Of a stretch of 64,000 nt of DNA, positions 42,233 through 51,492 are shown in pieces. The notes beneath the pieces were generated by a model. That model searched no databases. It saw only the letters and a program-made list of their open reading frames with translations, and had not been told where the DNA came from. The stretch's first letter is position 1, and each line of letters begins with the position of its first letter. Both the position numbers and the translations under genes were made by a program. This DNA is from BQOK01 sp048388525 (GTDB taxonomy: Bacteria; Bacillota; Clostridia; Oscillospirales; Ruminococcaceae). The stretch covers positions 1 through 64,000 of the forward strand of contig NZ_DBGCTQ010000116.1 in NCBI RefSeq assembly GCF_048388525.1. The letters run 5' to 3'.

Positions 42233-42244
42233 GAGGAAAGGCAT

Positions 42245-43084
42245 ATGCTCAAGCCCAAAACAAAGCGCGGGCTGGCGGCCGCGGCACGCGGCCTGTTCGT
42301 GGCGGTGCTCATGTTCGCCACCCTGTTCCCCTTTTACTGGACGCTGCTCATTTCGCTGAAAAACCAAAAGGACGCGTTTCAGGTGCCGCCGCAGCTCATT
42401 TTCACACCCACCTTTGAAAATTATCAGGAGCTGTTTGTCACGGGCAGCTTCGGCCAGTATTTTTTCAACAGCTTTGTGGTGTGCATCCTTTCCATTGTGC
42501 TGGCGCTTGTGGTGGGCATTCCGTCGGCCTATATTTTTGCCCGGTGCGAGTTCCGGTTCAAAAAGGGCTTTTTCTATGTGCTGCTCATTACCCGCATGAG
42601 CCCCGGCGCAGTGTTTGTGATCCCGTATTTCATCGCCTACAAAGAGCTGAACATGCTGGATACATACCTGGGCCTGACCCTGATCTACTTTGCGTCCAAC
42701 CTGGGCATTATCGTGTGGAGCCTGCGGGCTTTCATGGAGGATATTCCCGTAAGCCTGGAAGAAGCGGCCCGCATCGACGGCTGTTCGCTGCTGCAGACCC
42801 TGTTCAAAATTTCCATCCCGCTGGCCACGCCCGGCATCGCCTCCACCGCCATCCTGGCGTTTATCTTTTCCTGGAATGAGTTCCTGTTCGCCCTGCTGCT
42901 CACACGGCAAAAGGTGCAAACGGCGCCCATCGGCATTCTCAATTTCATCGTGTTTGAAAAAATGAACTGGGGCGTCATTGCCGCGGGCTCCATCATGATC
43001 GCGCTGCCCGTGGTGTTCTTCGGCGTTGCCATCCGCAAATATTACGTCAAGGGGCTCACACAGGGCGGCCTTGCAGGCGATTGA
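42245..43084 (+). CDS. Carbohydrate ABC transporter permease (CUT1, MalG type)
   Basis: 279 residues, 12 bases after the first permease; AGGAGGAAAGG upstream. Six membrane helices beginning FVAVLMFATLFPFYWTLLIS. The EAA loop is EEAARIDGCSLLQTLFKISI (about 177-196), and the C-terminus KYYVKGLTQGGLAG is the MalG-type end. It pairs with the preceding permease. Confidence 0.93.
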   Translation: MLKPKTKRGLAAAARGLFVAVLMFATLFPFYWTLLISLKNQKDAFQVPPQLIFTPTFENYQELFVTGSFGQYFFNSFVVCILSIVLALVVGIPSAYIFARCEFRFKKGFFYVLLITRMSPGAVFVIPYFIAYKELNMLDTYLGLTLIYFASNLGIIVWSLRAFMEDIPVSLEEAARIDGCSLLQTLFKISIPLATPGIASTAILAFIFSWNEFLFALLLTRQKVQTAPIGILNFIVFEKMNWGVIAAGSIMIALPVVFFGVAIRKYYVKGLTQGGLAGD

Positions 43085-43098
43085 AAAGGAGCTTTTTT

Positions 43099-44553
43099 AT
43101 GGCCAATCACGATCCGTCAAGACCCAACATTCTTTTTGTGCTCACCGACGATCAGGGTTACTGGGCCCTGGGCTGCAACGGCAACAAAGAGATCATCACC
43201 CCCAACATCGACCGGCTGGCCGCCGGGGGCGCGCGCTTTGAAAGCTTTTTCTGCGCTTCGCCCGTGTGCAGCCCGGCCCGGGCCTCGCTGCTCACCGGGC
43301 GCATCCCCTCCCAGCACGGCGTGCACGACTGGATCCGCGCCGGCAATTGCGGGCCGGGCGCCATCGAGTATCTGCGGGGGATGCGCGGCTACACCGAGGA
43401 TCTGGTGGACGCGGGCTACAGCTGCGCGCTGAGCGGCAAATGGCACCTGGGAGACGCGACCCTGCCGCAGAAGGGTTTCACCCGGTGGTACACCCACCAA
43501 AGGGGCGGCGGGAACTACTACAATGCCCCCATGATCAAAAATGGAGAAATGATCGAGGAGCCGGGCTATGTGACCGACGCCATCACCGACAACGCGCTGC
43601 AATTCATGAGCGAGATGGCCGCGCAGGGCGGACCCTTTTATCTGGGCGTGCATTACACGGCGCCTCACAGCCCCTGGACGGGCGGCAACCACCCCCCGGA
43701 GCTCACAGACCTGTACGAGGGCTGCGCCTTTTCGGATTGCCCTGTGCGCGAGCCCCATCCCTGGGCCATCTTTTCCACCGCGCCCGACGCCCCCACCCGG
43801 GAAAATGCAAAACACCCCCAGGAAAGCCTGAAGGGGTATTACGCTGCCGTGACAGGGGTGGACAGGGGCGTGGGCCGGCTGATGCGGCGGTTGGGCGAGC
43901 TGGGCGTGCTGGACAACACGCTGGTCGTCTTCACCGCCGACAACGGCTTCAACTGCGGCCATCACGGCATCTGGGGCAAAGGCAACGGCACCTTTCCGCT
44001 GAACATGTACGACACCTCGGTCAAGGTGCCGCTGGTGATGTGGCACCCGGCCCGCATCCCGGCGGGGCGGGTGGTGCGGCATATGGTAAGCGCCTATGAT
44101 TTCATGCCCACCCTGCTGGACTACCTGCGCCTGCCCCCACCCGAGCGCCCGGAGCTGCCGGGCCGCAGCTTTGCCGCGCTGCTGGAAGGGGAAGAGCAGC
44201 CCATAAACGAAAGCGCGCCGGTGGTGGTGTTCGATGAATACGGCCCCGCCCGCATGATCCGTACCTATGTGGACAAATACGTCTGCCGTTACCCCTACGG
44301 GCCGGACGAATATTACGATCTGAAAGGCGACCCCGGCGAGGAAAGAAACCTCATCGACGCGCCGGAACATGCGCTTCGCATCCGCGAGCTCAAGCGGCAG
44401 CTGGAGGCGTGGTTTGCCCGCTATGCCGACCCGGCGATCGACGGCCGCCACGAGCGTGTGAGCGGCAACGGCCAGCTGGACCGGGCGGGAGTCTACGCCG
44501 AGGGGCGCCAAAATTATGAACCGCTGGGTCATACGCTGAAATTGGAAGTGTGA
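43099..44553 (+). CDS. Sulfatase (formylglycine type, CSPAR motif), no signal peptide
   Basis: 484 residues from the ATG at 43099 with AAAGGAG upstream. The start RPNILFVLTDDQGYWALG provides the metal aspartates. The active-site motif is SPVCSPARASLLTGR, with Cys to be converted to formylglycine by an anaerobic radical-SAM maturase (not in the window). GKWHLG and FTADNGFNCGHHG complete the family. There is no signal peptide or membrane segment, so the enzyme should act on imported substrate in the cytoplasm. It lies directly after two sugar permeases. It is a type I arylsulfatase-fold enzyme; the sulfated sugar is unknown. Confidence 0.92.
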   Translation: MANHDPSRPNILFVLTDDQGYWALGCNGNKEIITPNIDRLAAGGARFESFFCASPVCSPARASLLTGRIPSQHGVHDWIRAGNCGPGAIEYLRGMRGYTEDLVDAGYSCALSGKWHLGDATLPQKGFTRWYTHQRGGGNYYNAPMIKNGEMIEEPGYVTDAITDNALQFMSEMAAQGGPFYLGVHYTAPHSPWTGGNHPPELTDLYEGCAFSDCPVREPHPWAIFSTAPDAPTRENAKHPQESLKGYYAAVTGVDRGVGRLMRRLGELGVLDNTLVVFTADNGFNCGHHGIWGKGNGTFPLNMYDTSVKVPLVMWHPARIPAGRVVRHMVSAYDFMPTLLDYLRLPPPERPELPGRSFAALLEGEEQPINESAPVVVFDEYGPARMIRTYVDKYVCRYPYGPDEYYDLKGDPGEERNLIDAPEHALRIRELKRQLEAWFARYADPAIDGRHERVSGNGQLDRAGVYAEGRQNYEPLGHTLKLEV

Positions 44554-44657
44554 TTTCGGCGCTGCCCACCCTGCCGGAGGGCAGCACGCTTTCGCGGCCG
44601 CTGCTTTCCGGCTTTTTCTGCCCGTTTTTGCGGGCCCGGCAACAAGGAGGTACATAT

Positions 44658-45506
44658 ATGCCGCTGGTGACAAGTGAAACCATGCTGCTGGCCGCCCGGC
44701 AGGGCGGTTATGCGGTGGGCGCATTCAACGCCGAGAATATGGAGATGGCGCAGGCCATCGTGCAGGCGGCGTGCCGCGCGCGCGCGCCGGTGATCCTTCA
44801 GACCACCCCCTCCACCGTGCGGTACGGTGGCCTTGCGCTGTATCTGGCAAGCGTGCGCGCCCTGGCCGAGAGCGCCCCGGTGCCGGTGGCCATGCACCTG
44901 GACCATGGCAGCAGTTTTGAGCTGTGCGCCCAGGCCGTGCGCGCGGGCTACACCAGCGTCATGATCGACGGCAGCAAACTGCCGCTGCCGGAAAACATCG
45001 CCCTGACCCGCCGTGTGGCGGAGCTGGGCCGCGCCTGCGGCGTGCCGGTGGAGGGGGAGCTGGGCCGGGTGGGCGGCAAGGAAGACGATCTTGTGTGCGG
45101 GGCCGGGGCTTATACTGACCCGGGCGAGGCGGTGGAGTTCGTGCGGGAAACGGGGGTCTCCAGCCTGGCGGTGGGGGTGGGCACGGCCCACGGGGTGTAT
45201 GCCGCCGCGCCGGTTTTGAACACCGGGCTGGTGGGCCGGCTGAAAGACCTGCTGGCCGTTCCGCTGGTGCTGCACGGGGCTTCGGGCCTGGGCGGGCGCG
45301 CGGTGCGCGGGTGCATAAGCCAGGGCATCTGCAAGGTAAACTTTGCCACCGAGCTGCGCGCGGCCTACACCGCAGGTGTGCGGCGCGCCCTGGCACAGGA
45401 TGCAAAGACCTTTGACCCAAAAACCTACGGCGGCGCGGGGCGCGAGGCGGTGGAGCAGCTGGTGCTGGATCTCATCCGCGTGTGCGGCTGCGGCGGCCGG
45501 GCGTGA
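44658..45506 (+). CDS. Class II ketose-bisphosphate aldolase (tagatose/fructose-bisphosphate type)
   Basis: 282 residues; the ATG at 44658 has AAGGAGG upstream. Landmarks: GGYAVGAFNAENMEMAQAI, VAMHLDHGSSFELC (catalytic Asp and zinc His), SVMIDGSKLPLPENI, VEGELGRVGGKEDD, AVGVGTAHGVY (zinc His), LVLHGASGLG (zinc His) and ISQGICKVNFATEL. EGELGxxGGxED is closest to GatY/KbaY tagatose-1,6-bisphosphate aldolases. It should cleave a ketose-1,6-bisphosphate-like substrate produced by the kinase encoded next. Confidence 0.92.
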   Translation: MPLVTSETMLLAARQGGYAVGAFNAENMEMAQAIVQAACRARAPVILQTTPSTVRYGGLALYLASVRALAESAPVPVAMHLDHGSSFELCAQAVRAGYTSVMIDGSKLPLPENIALTRRVAELGRACGVPVEGELGRVGGKEDDLVCGAGAYTDPGEAVEFVRETGVSSLAVGVGTAHGVYAAAPVLNTGLVGRLKDLLAVPLVLHGASGLGGRAVRGCISQGICKVNFATELRAAYTAGVRRALAQDAKTFDPKTYGGAGREAVEQLVLDLIRVCGCGGRA

Positions 45507-45521
45507 AAGGGGGCGGCGGAT

Positions 45522-46451
45522 ATGATCACGACCGTCACGCTGAACGCGTCCATCGACAAGCTGTACCTGCTGGAAAACTGGCAGCCCGGGCGGGTGAACC
45601 GGGTGGAGCAATGCCGGGCCTCGGCGGGCGGCAAAGGCGTGAATGCGGCCAGGGTACTGCAGCTTCTGGGCGCGCCGGTGCGCGCCACGGGCTTTTTGGG
45701 CGGCCACAGCGGCGCCTATCTGTTGGAACTGCTGCGCAAAGACGGGGTGGAAGGCGATTTTTATGCTGTCGAGGGCGAGAGCCGCAGCTGTGTGAACCTG
45801 ATCGACGCGCAGGGCCGGGGCACAGAGTTTTTAGAGCCGGGGCCGCAGATCCCGGCCGCCGCCCAGGCGGCCTTTTGTGAAAAGCTGCGCCTTATGGCGA
45901 AGGAGGGGCCGGTGGCGCTGTGCGGCAGCCTGCCTGCCGGCTGCGCGCCGGATTATTACGCCCGCCTGATCCGCGCGGTGCGAGCCGCCGGCGCGCCCGT
46001 GCTGCTGGATTCCAGCGGGCAGGCGCTGGCCCGGGGCCTGGGGGCCCGGCCGGATCTCATCAAGCCCAACCGGGAAGAGCTGGCCCAGCTGACCGGCTGC
46101 GCCTGCGGCTCGCTGGAGCAGGTGCGCGCGGCCGCGGTGGGGCTGCGCGGCCAAGGCGCGGCCAGCGTGGCGGTGTCGCTGGGCGAAGGCGGTGCGCTGC
46201 TGGCCTGCCCGGAAGGAGTGTTTTGGGGCGCGGCCCCCAGCGTGCCGGTGCAGAATGCCACCGGCTGCGGGGATTCCATGGTGGCGGCGTTCGCCCTGGC
46301 GATCCGCGAAGGGCGGCCGGGGCCCGAGCAGCTGCGGTTCGCCCTGGCGGTGGCCGGCGCGAACGCCATGCAGCAGCGCACAGGCTTTGTGGAGCCGGCG
46401 GATGTGGCGGCGCTGCTGCCCCGCTGCCGGGTCGAGCGGCTGGGCGCGTGA
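45522..46451 (+). CDS. PfkB-family kinase, 1-phosphofructokinase/tagatose-6-phosphate kinase type
   Basis: 309 residues; ATG after GGGGGCGG, 15 bases after the aldolase. It starts VTLNASIDKLYLLENW, has SAGGKGVNAARVLQLLG (substrate binding), KPNREELAQLTG, VSLGEGGALL and NATGCGDSMVAAFALAI (catalytic Asp and anion hole). The order is typical for FruK and LacC. It would phosphorylate a ketose phosphate (or sulfo-ketose) to give the aldolase substrate. Specificity cannot be read reliably. Confidence 0.9.
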   Translation: MITTVTLNASIDKLYLLENWQPGRVNRVEQCRASAGGKGVNAARVLQLLGAPVRATGFLGGHSGAYLLELLRKDGVEGDFYAVEGESRSCVNLIDAQGRGTEFLEPGPQIPAAAQAAFCEKLRLMAKEGPVALCGSLPAGCAPDYYARLIRAVRAAGAPVLLDSSGQALARGLGARPDLIKPNREELAQLTGCACGSLEQVRAAAVGLRGQGAASVAVSLGEGGALLACPEGVFWGAAPSVPVQNATGCGDSMVAAFALAIREGRPGPEQLRFALAVAGANAMQQRTGFVEPADVAALLPRCRVERLGA

Positions 46452-46464
46452 GGAGGGAAAAGCC

Positions 46465-48000
46465 ATGGCGGAATATCTGATGGGCATCGACATTGGCACT
46501 TCGGCCTGTAAGGCGGCTCTGTTTTCGCTGACCGGGACCGTGGTTGGGGCCGCCAGCGCGGGTTACCGGGTGGAATACCCGGAACCTGGGTTTGCCCAGC
46601 AGGACCCGGGGGATTGGTGGGCAGCCGTGTGCGCCTGTGTGCGCCGCTGCCTGGCCCAGAGCGGCGTGGCAGCCGGGCAGGTGGCGGCCGTGGGGGTGGA
46701 CGGCCAGAGTTGGTCCTGCATCCCCGTGGACACGGGGGGCACGGTCCTGGCCCCCACCCCCATCTGGACCGACAGCCGGGCCGCGCCGCTCTGCGGGCAG
46801 GTGGAGGCGCGGCTGGGCGGCCGGCTGCGGGCGGTGAGCGGCAACCCCTTCAAGGCCTCCTACACCACCCCAAAAATGCTGTGGTTCAAGCGGCAGATGC
46901 CGGAGCTTTATAAAAACACGGCCTTTTTTTTGCAGAGCAACGGCTACATCGTTTACCGGCTCACGGGCGTGTTCTGCCAGGATCGCAGCCAGGGCTACGG
47001 CCTGCATTTTTACAACATGGCCCAGGGGGAGTACGACCTGCCCCTGGCGCGGGAGCTGGGGCTGGACCCCGAAAAGGTGCCCCCCCTGGCGGACTGCTGG
47101 CAGCTCGCGGGCCGCGTTACAAGCGCCGCGGCCGCGGCCACCGGTTTGCGGGCGGGGACGCCTGTGGCTGCCGGCGGACTGGACGCTGCCTGCAGCGCCC
47201 TGGGGGCTGGGGTGATCGAGCCGGGCCAGGCACAGGAGCAGGGGGGCCAGGCGGGAGGCATGAGCCTTTGCACCGGCGTCCCCCTGCCTCACCCGGACCT
47301 GATCCTGAGCGCCCATGTGGCCCCTGGCCGCTGGCTTTTGCAGGGCGGGACGGTGGCGGGGGGCGCCGCTTTGCGCTGGCTGGCGGGGGAGCTGGGGGGG
47401 CCGGAACAGGCCCGGGCGGACCAGACGGGGCAAAGCGCTTTCGCCCTGCTGGACGAGCTTGCCGCCCAGGCGCTGCCGGGCGCGGGGGGAGTGGTGTTTT
47501 TGCCCTATCTTTCGGGAGAGCGCTCCCCACTGTGGGATCCCGCCGCCTGCGGCGTGTTCTTCGGCCTGCGGTTCGGCACCACCCGGGCGCATTTGTTCCG
47601 CGCGGTGCTGGAAGGCGTGGCCTATGCGCTGCGCCATAACCTGGAAACAGCCCGCGGGGCGGGGATCGAAGCCCAGACGCTGTACGCCACGGGCGGCGCC
47701 GCCAACAGCCCGCTCTGGATGCAGATCAAGGCGGACGTAACGGGAACGCCCGTGCGGGCCGCCTGTGCCGATACGGCCGCCGCCTTGGGCGCGGCAATGC
47801 TGGCCGGCGTGGGGGTGGGGTGCTACCCGGACCTGCAGGCGGCCGTGCGGCTGTGCGCGCGCCCGGGGCAGATCTATCGGCCCCGCCCCGGCGCCCAGGC
47901 GGTATACGAGGCGTATTACCCCATCTACCGGCAGCTTTACGAAGATCTCAAGGATACTATGGGCCGTGCGGCCCGGATTGAAAGGAGTGAAAAAGTATGA
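46465..48000 (+). CDS. FGGY-family carbohydrate kinase (xylulokinase-like)
   Basis: 511 residues; the ATG at 46465 has GAGGAGGG upstream. N-terminal domain: LMGIDIGTSACKAALF (phosphate loop), GVDGQSWSCIPV and PIWTDSRA. C-terminal domain: GGLDAACSALGAG (catalytic Asp), FLPYLSGERSPLWDPAA (FGGY signature) and TGGAANSPLWMQIKADVTG. It phosphorylates a ketose or polyol in the cytoplasm; xylulose is the nearest guess. Its stop overlaps the dehydrogenase ATG (ATGA). Confidence 0.92.
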   Translation: MAEYLMGIDIGTSACKAALFSLTGTVVGAASAGYRVEYPEPGFAQQDPGDWWAAVCACVRRCLAQSGVAAGQVAAVGVDGQSWSCIPVDTGGTVLAPTPIWTDSRAAPLCGQVEARLGGRLRAVSGNPFKASYTTPKMLWFKRQMPELYKNTAFFLQSNGYIVYRLTGVFCQDRSQGYGLHFYNMAQGEYDLPLARELGLDPEKVPPLADCWQLAGRVTSAAAAATGLRAGTPVAAGGLDAACSALGAGVIEPGQAQEQGGQAGGMSLCTGVPLPHPDLILSAHVAPGRWLLQGGTVAGGAALRWLAGELGGPEQARADQTGQSAFALLDELAAQALPGAGGVVFLPYLSGERSPLWDPAACGVFFGLRFGTTRAHLFRAVLEGVAYALRHNLETARGAGIEAQTLYATGGAANSPLWMQIKADVTGTPVRAACADTAAALGAAMLAGVGVGCYPDLQAAVRLCARPGQIYRPRPGAQAVYEAYYPIYRQLYEDLKDTMGRAARIERSEKV

Positions 48001-49040
48001 AAGCAGCAGTGCTGCACGGCGTGGATGACCTTCGCTGGGAGGAGATCGACACCCCCCGGGCAGGCCCCGGCGAGGTGGTGATCCGCGTGCGGGCCGCGGG
48101 GATCTGCGGCTCGGACCTGCCCCGGGTACTGGGCCCTGCGGCCCACTACTATCCCATCGTGCTGGGGCACGAGTTTTCAGGCGAGGTGGCCGAGGTGGGC
48201 CGGGGTGTGGAGGGCCTTGCCCCGGGCCGGCGGGTCACGGCGGCGCCGCTGGTGCCCTGCATGCGCTGTGAAAACTGCCAAAAAGGCGATTACGCCCTCT
48301 GCCGGAACTACAAATTCATCGGCTCCAGCCGGGCGGGCGGCTTTGCCGAGTATGTGTGTGTGCCCGCACGCAATGTGGTGCCCTTTGACGAGAGCGTCGG
48401 TTTTGTGCAGGGGGCATTTTTCGAGCCCGCCACCGTGGGCCTGCACGGCCTGCTGCAGGCGGGGTACCGGGGCGGCGAGAGCGTGGCGATCCTGGGGGGC
48501 GGCACCATCGGCCTGTTTGCCATGCAGTGGGCGCGCATCCTGGGCGCACGCAGGACCGTTGTGTTCGATCTGAACCCCGCACGCCTGGAACTGGCGCTGC
48601 GCATGGGCGCGGATGTGGCGGTGAACACCGCGCAGCCCGGGGCCCTGGAGCGGGCCGCGGCGCTGGCGGGGCCGGCGGGCTACGGTTTCGTGTTTGAGAC
48701 GGCGGGCCAGAACGCCACCATGCGGCTTGCGTTCGAGCTGGCGGCCCCCAGGGCAAAGGTGTGCTTTATCGGGACCTCGGCGGCGGACCTGCAATTCGGC
48801 TGGAAACTGTTTGAGCAGATGAACCGCAAAGAGTTCACCCTCACCGGCTCCTGGATGAGCTACAGCGCCCCCTTCCCCGGCCGGGAATGGCTGGACACCG
48901 CCGCGTGCTTTGCCGGCGGCCGGCTGTGGTTTGACAACGCGCTGGTATACCGGACCTTCCCCATGGCCCAGGCGGCCCAGGCGTTCGCCCTGTTCAAGGG
49001 AGGCCGCGTGGGGGGCAAGGTGATGCTGGTCAACGATTAA
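47997..49040 (+). CDS. Zinc-dependent medium-chain dehydrogenase, GatD/sorbitol-dehydrogenase type
   Basis: 347 residues. Catalytic zinc ligands are in GICGSD (Cys38) and LGHEFSGEV (His). The structural zinc loop is CMRCENCQKGDYALC with four cysteines. The cofactor fold is AILGGGTIGLFAMQWA with Asp in VVFDLN, suggesting NAD. The nearest family type is galactitol-1-phosphate 5-dehydrogenase, whose product tagatose-6-phosphate would fit the PfkB kinase and aldolase of the same operon. It is the last gene before a strong terminator. Confidence 0.9.
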   Translation: MKAAVLHGVDDLRWEEIDTPRAGPGEVVIRVRAAGICGSDLPRVLGPAAHYYPIVLGHEFSGEVAEVGRGVEGLAPGRRVTAAPLVPCMRCENCQKGDYALCRNYKFIGSSRAGGFAEYVCVPARNVVPFDESVGFVQGAFFEPATVGLHGLLQAGYRGGESVAILGGGTIGLFAMQWARILGARRTVVFDLNPARLELALRMGADVAVNTAQPGALERAAALAGPAGYGFVFETAGQNATMRLAFELAAPRAKVCFIGTSAADLQFGWKLFEQMNRKEFTLTGSWMSYSAPFPGREWLDTAACFAGGRLWFDNALVYRTFPMAQAAQAFALFKGGRVGGKVMLVND

Positions 49041-49079
49041 AAAGGGGCCCGGCTTTTTGCAGGCGGGACCCAAACGATC

Positions 49080-49129
49080 CGCAAGGGCCGCTCCCCCAAA
49101 GGGGAGCGGCCCTTGCGCTTGGCTTTTTT
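49080..49129 (+). terminator. Terminator of the 41-49 kb sugar operon
   Basis: 17-bp stem starting cgcaagggccgctcccc with a four-base loop (caaa), then cttggc and T6. Confidence 0.9.
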
Positions 49130-49143
49130 CCAAATGCCGGGGA

Positions 49144-50571
49144 TCAGGAAATATAGCCCGCCTCTTTATAAACGGCGGCCACCTCCTCATTGGCCATTTT
49201 CATGGCCTCCTCTGCCGTGCTCTGCTTTGCGAACACATCCGAGATGTAGCCGCTCACAATGTCGGCCACCTCGGGCCACTCGGGGGTCAGCGGCCGGTAG
49301 TTCGGCATGGCGTAATTGGCCAGGCTCTCGCGCATGGCCTGCAGCCAGGCGCCGCCGCCGATGTTGTTCTTCGCGATAAAATCGGGGTTGTCGTATACCG
49401 ACTCCCGCGACACGGTCACGAGGTTGCCCTCGATCCCCAGCCGCACCAGGATCTCCTCAGACAGGGCCCACTGCATGAAATGCCAGGCCCGCTCTTTGTG
49501 CTGGGCGTTTTTGGGGATATTGATGGAGTGCACGTTCAGGGGGGCGCAGCGGCCCTCGGGGCCCGCGGGCACCGGGGCGAAGCCCACGTCCTCCTCGCGG
49601 GTGGCGGATTTGTCGGGGTCGATGTAGTTGCGCACAATGGCTGCGCCGTCGATCCACATGGCCAGGTCGCCCTGCTGCACCGCCACGGTGATATCTTCGT
49701 AGTTGCAGGTCGTGGCGCCGGGGATGGAGTAGTTTTGCAGCAGGTCGGCGTAGTAATCGATCGAGGCGGCCACCTCCGGGGTGTCCAGGGTGGGGGTCAT
49801 ATCGGTGGGGAAGTTCTTCACAAAGTCTCCCCCCATGGAATACATGACCATGGGCCACTCCCAAATCAGCCCTTCCGAGCCGCCCGCGCTGCGCGCGCCC
49901 CGCAGGCCCACGCCGGCAACGCCGTCCTTGTGCAGGAGCTTGGCGTAATCCCGCAGCTGCTCCCAGGTCTCGGGGGGCTTGTCCGGGTCCAGCCCCGCCG
50001 CCTCGAACAGATCCTTGCGCCAGTACAACAGGGTGGTCAGCGACGCCACCGGCAGGCCGTACAGCTTGCCGTCGTAGCGCTGGGCGTCCACCGACGATTT
50101 CATCAGGCCGTCCAGATCCAGCAGCGCGTCGTCGGTGATGGTCTTGTCGGCAATAAAATCGTCCAGCGGGTACAGCCAATCGTTGGAGGCATACTGCAAA
50201 AACTGCGGGCTCATGAGATAGATCAGATCGTACGCGTCCGACCCGGACGAAAGCTCCACCAGCATCTTCTGGTAATAGGTGTCCACCCCCAGCACCGTGT
50301 AATTGATCTTCACGCCGTATTCCTCTTCATAGTCGCTGTAGATCTTTTGCATGGACTCGGGGAAATTGCCCGCCACGAACATGATGTTCAGTTCCTTTTG
50401 TTCGTCCAGGCGCTGGGCCGCCTCCGAGGCGGCGCCCCCCGCCGCACTCTCCCCGGCGGGGCCGGCGGGCGCCGGCGCACTTTGGGAAGGGCTGCCGCCG
50501 CAGGCCGCCAGCGTCAGCGCCATTGCAAGGGAAAGGCCCAGGGCGATCAGCCGTTTTATTGTTACAGACAT
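49144..50571 (-). CDS. Extracellular solute-binding lipoprotein (sugar ABC transporter)
   Basis: 475 residues. The signal peptide SVTIKRLIALGLSLAMALTL runs to a lipobox LAACGG, so Cys is the lipidated N-terminus. An Ala/Pro/Gly linker leads into the SBP type-1 fold: LNIMFVAGNFPESMQKIYSD, GLPVASLTTLLYWRKDLFEA, PPETWEQLRDYAKLL and NSINIPKNAQ-like C-terminal lobes. It most likely feeds the CUT1 permeases at 41312-43084, although it is transcribed on the other strand, cotranscribed with nothing downstream and 60 bases after a dehydrogenase gene. Confidence 0.92.
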   Translation of the reverse strand: MSVTIKRLIALGLSLAMALTLAACGGSPSQSAPAPAGPAGESAAGGAASEAAQRLDEQKELNIMFVAGNFPESMQKIYSDYEEEYGVKINYTVLGVDTYYQKMLVELSSGSDAYDLIYLMSPQFLQYASNDWLYPLDDFIADKTITDDALLDLDGLMKSSVDAQRYDGKLYGLPVASLTTLLYWRKDLFEAAGLDPDKPPETWEQLRDYAKLLHKDGVAGVGLRGARSAGGSEGLIWEWPMVMYSMGGDFVKNFPTDMTPTLDTPEVAASIDYYADLLQNYSIPGATTCNYEDITVAVQQGDLAMWIDGAAIVRNYIDPDKSATREEDVGFAPVPAGPEGRCAPLNVHSINIPKNAQHKERAWHFMQWALSEEILVRLGIEGNLVTVSRESVYDNPDFIAKNNIGGGAWLQAMRESLANYAMPNYRPLTPEWPEVADIVSGYISDVFAKQSTAEEAMKMANEEVAAVYKEAGYIS

Positions 50572-50631
50572 TTGTGGTACCCCCTTTTCATCGGTGCGTT
50601 TCAGCTTGTTTTCAAAACCGCCTTTTGTGGA

Positions 50632-51492
50632 TCAAAGTTCCAGATAATCCCGCATCACTGCGGCTGCCTCGGAGAAATCGTGCCCGCCGCGGCCATCCTT
50701 CAGGCCGGTGCGCAGCAGGTCCAACGCGCCGTCCAGCGCAAAGGCCGGGCAGTTCAGGTCCTCGTACAGCCGTTTTACATACCCCAGGTCCTTCAGGCCG
50801 AACGCCAGGGCAAAATCCAGCCGGTAATCGCGGTCGAGCACTTTCTGGCCATAGAACTGAAAAACGCCGCAGTTGGTCTTCTGCCCGCAAATGATATCGA
50901 ACAGCTTGTGGGTGTCCAGCCCCAGCTTTTCCATCAGCGGGAACATCTGCGAATAGGTGATTGCGTACATCAGGCCCGTGAAATTGAGCGCCAGCTTGAC
51001 CAGGTGGCCGCTGCCGGCCTCGCCCATATAATCGGCCCGGCTTGTAAAGGCCTCAAAAATGGGGCGGGCGGCCTCGAAGTCCGCCTCGTCGCCGCCCACG
51101 GTCACGGAAATGGTGCCCTCGGCGGCCATGGCCGGGTTGCCCATCAGCGGGGCGTCCAGCAGAACACCGCCGCGCTCCTTGAAGGCCGCGTGCAGCTTTT
51201 TGGTGGACAGCGGGTAACTGGTGGACAGGTCGATCACGGTCTTTCCCGCTGCGCCGCAGGCGAAAAACGTCTCGCACATGGCCTCCACCTGCACCGAGGA
51301 GGGCAGCGAGAGAAGCACCGCTTCGCTGCGCTGGAACAGGGCTGCGGGGCTGGCTGAGAGTTCGGCTTTTCCGCGGAAGTATTCCATGGCTTCGGCGCTT
51401 ACGTCGAATACCGCCACGTCGTGGCCGTGCTTGATGAAATTTTCGCATGCGCCGCGGCCCATCCGGCCCAGGCCAATAAAACCAATTTTCAT
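50632..51492 (-). CDS. Beta-hydroxyacid dehydrogenase family (3-hydroxyisobutyrate dehydrogenase-like), copy 1
   Basis: 286 residues; ATG with AAAAGGAG upstream. The NAD(P) fold starts MKIGFIGLGRMG (GxGxxG). The substrate block is LLDAPLMGNPAMAAEGTISV, and the catalytic Lys is in SGHLVKLALNF. The family oxidises beta-hydroxyacids or reduces the matching semialdehydes. A paralogue is at 53372-54244 on the other strand. In a sugar island such enzymes can reduce a three-carbon aldehyde left after aldol cleavage; the substrate is not known. It is the first gene leftward from the AT-rich control region. Confidence 0.9.
   Translation of the reverse strand: MKIGFIGLGRMGRGACENFIKHGHDVAVFDVSAEAMEYFRGKAELSASPAALFQRSEAVLLSLPSSVQVEAMCETFFACGAAGKTVIDLSTSYPLSTKKLHAAFKERGGVLLDAPLMGNPAMAAEGTISVTVGGDEADFEAARPIFEAFTSRADYMGEAGSGHLVKLALNFTGLMYAITYSQMFPLMEKLGLDTHKLFDIICGQKTNCGVFQFYGQKVLDRDYRLDFALAFGLKDLGYVKRLYEDLNCPAFALDGALDLLRTGLKDGRGGHDFSEAAAVMRDYLEL

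Noticed and set aside
46060..47637. 525-codon minus-strand frame opposite the FGGY kinase
   Set aside because: Shadow of the kinase and PfkB genes; low-complexity translation without motifs.
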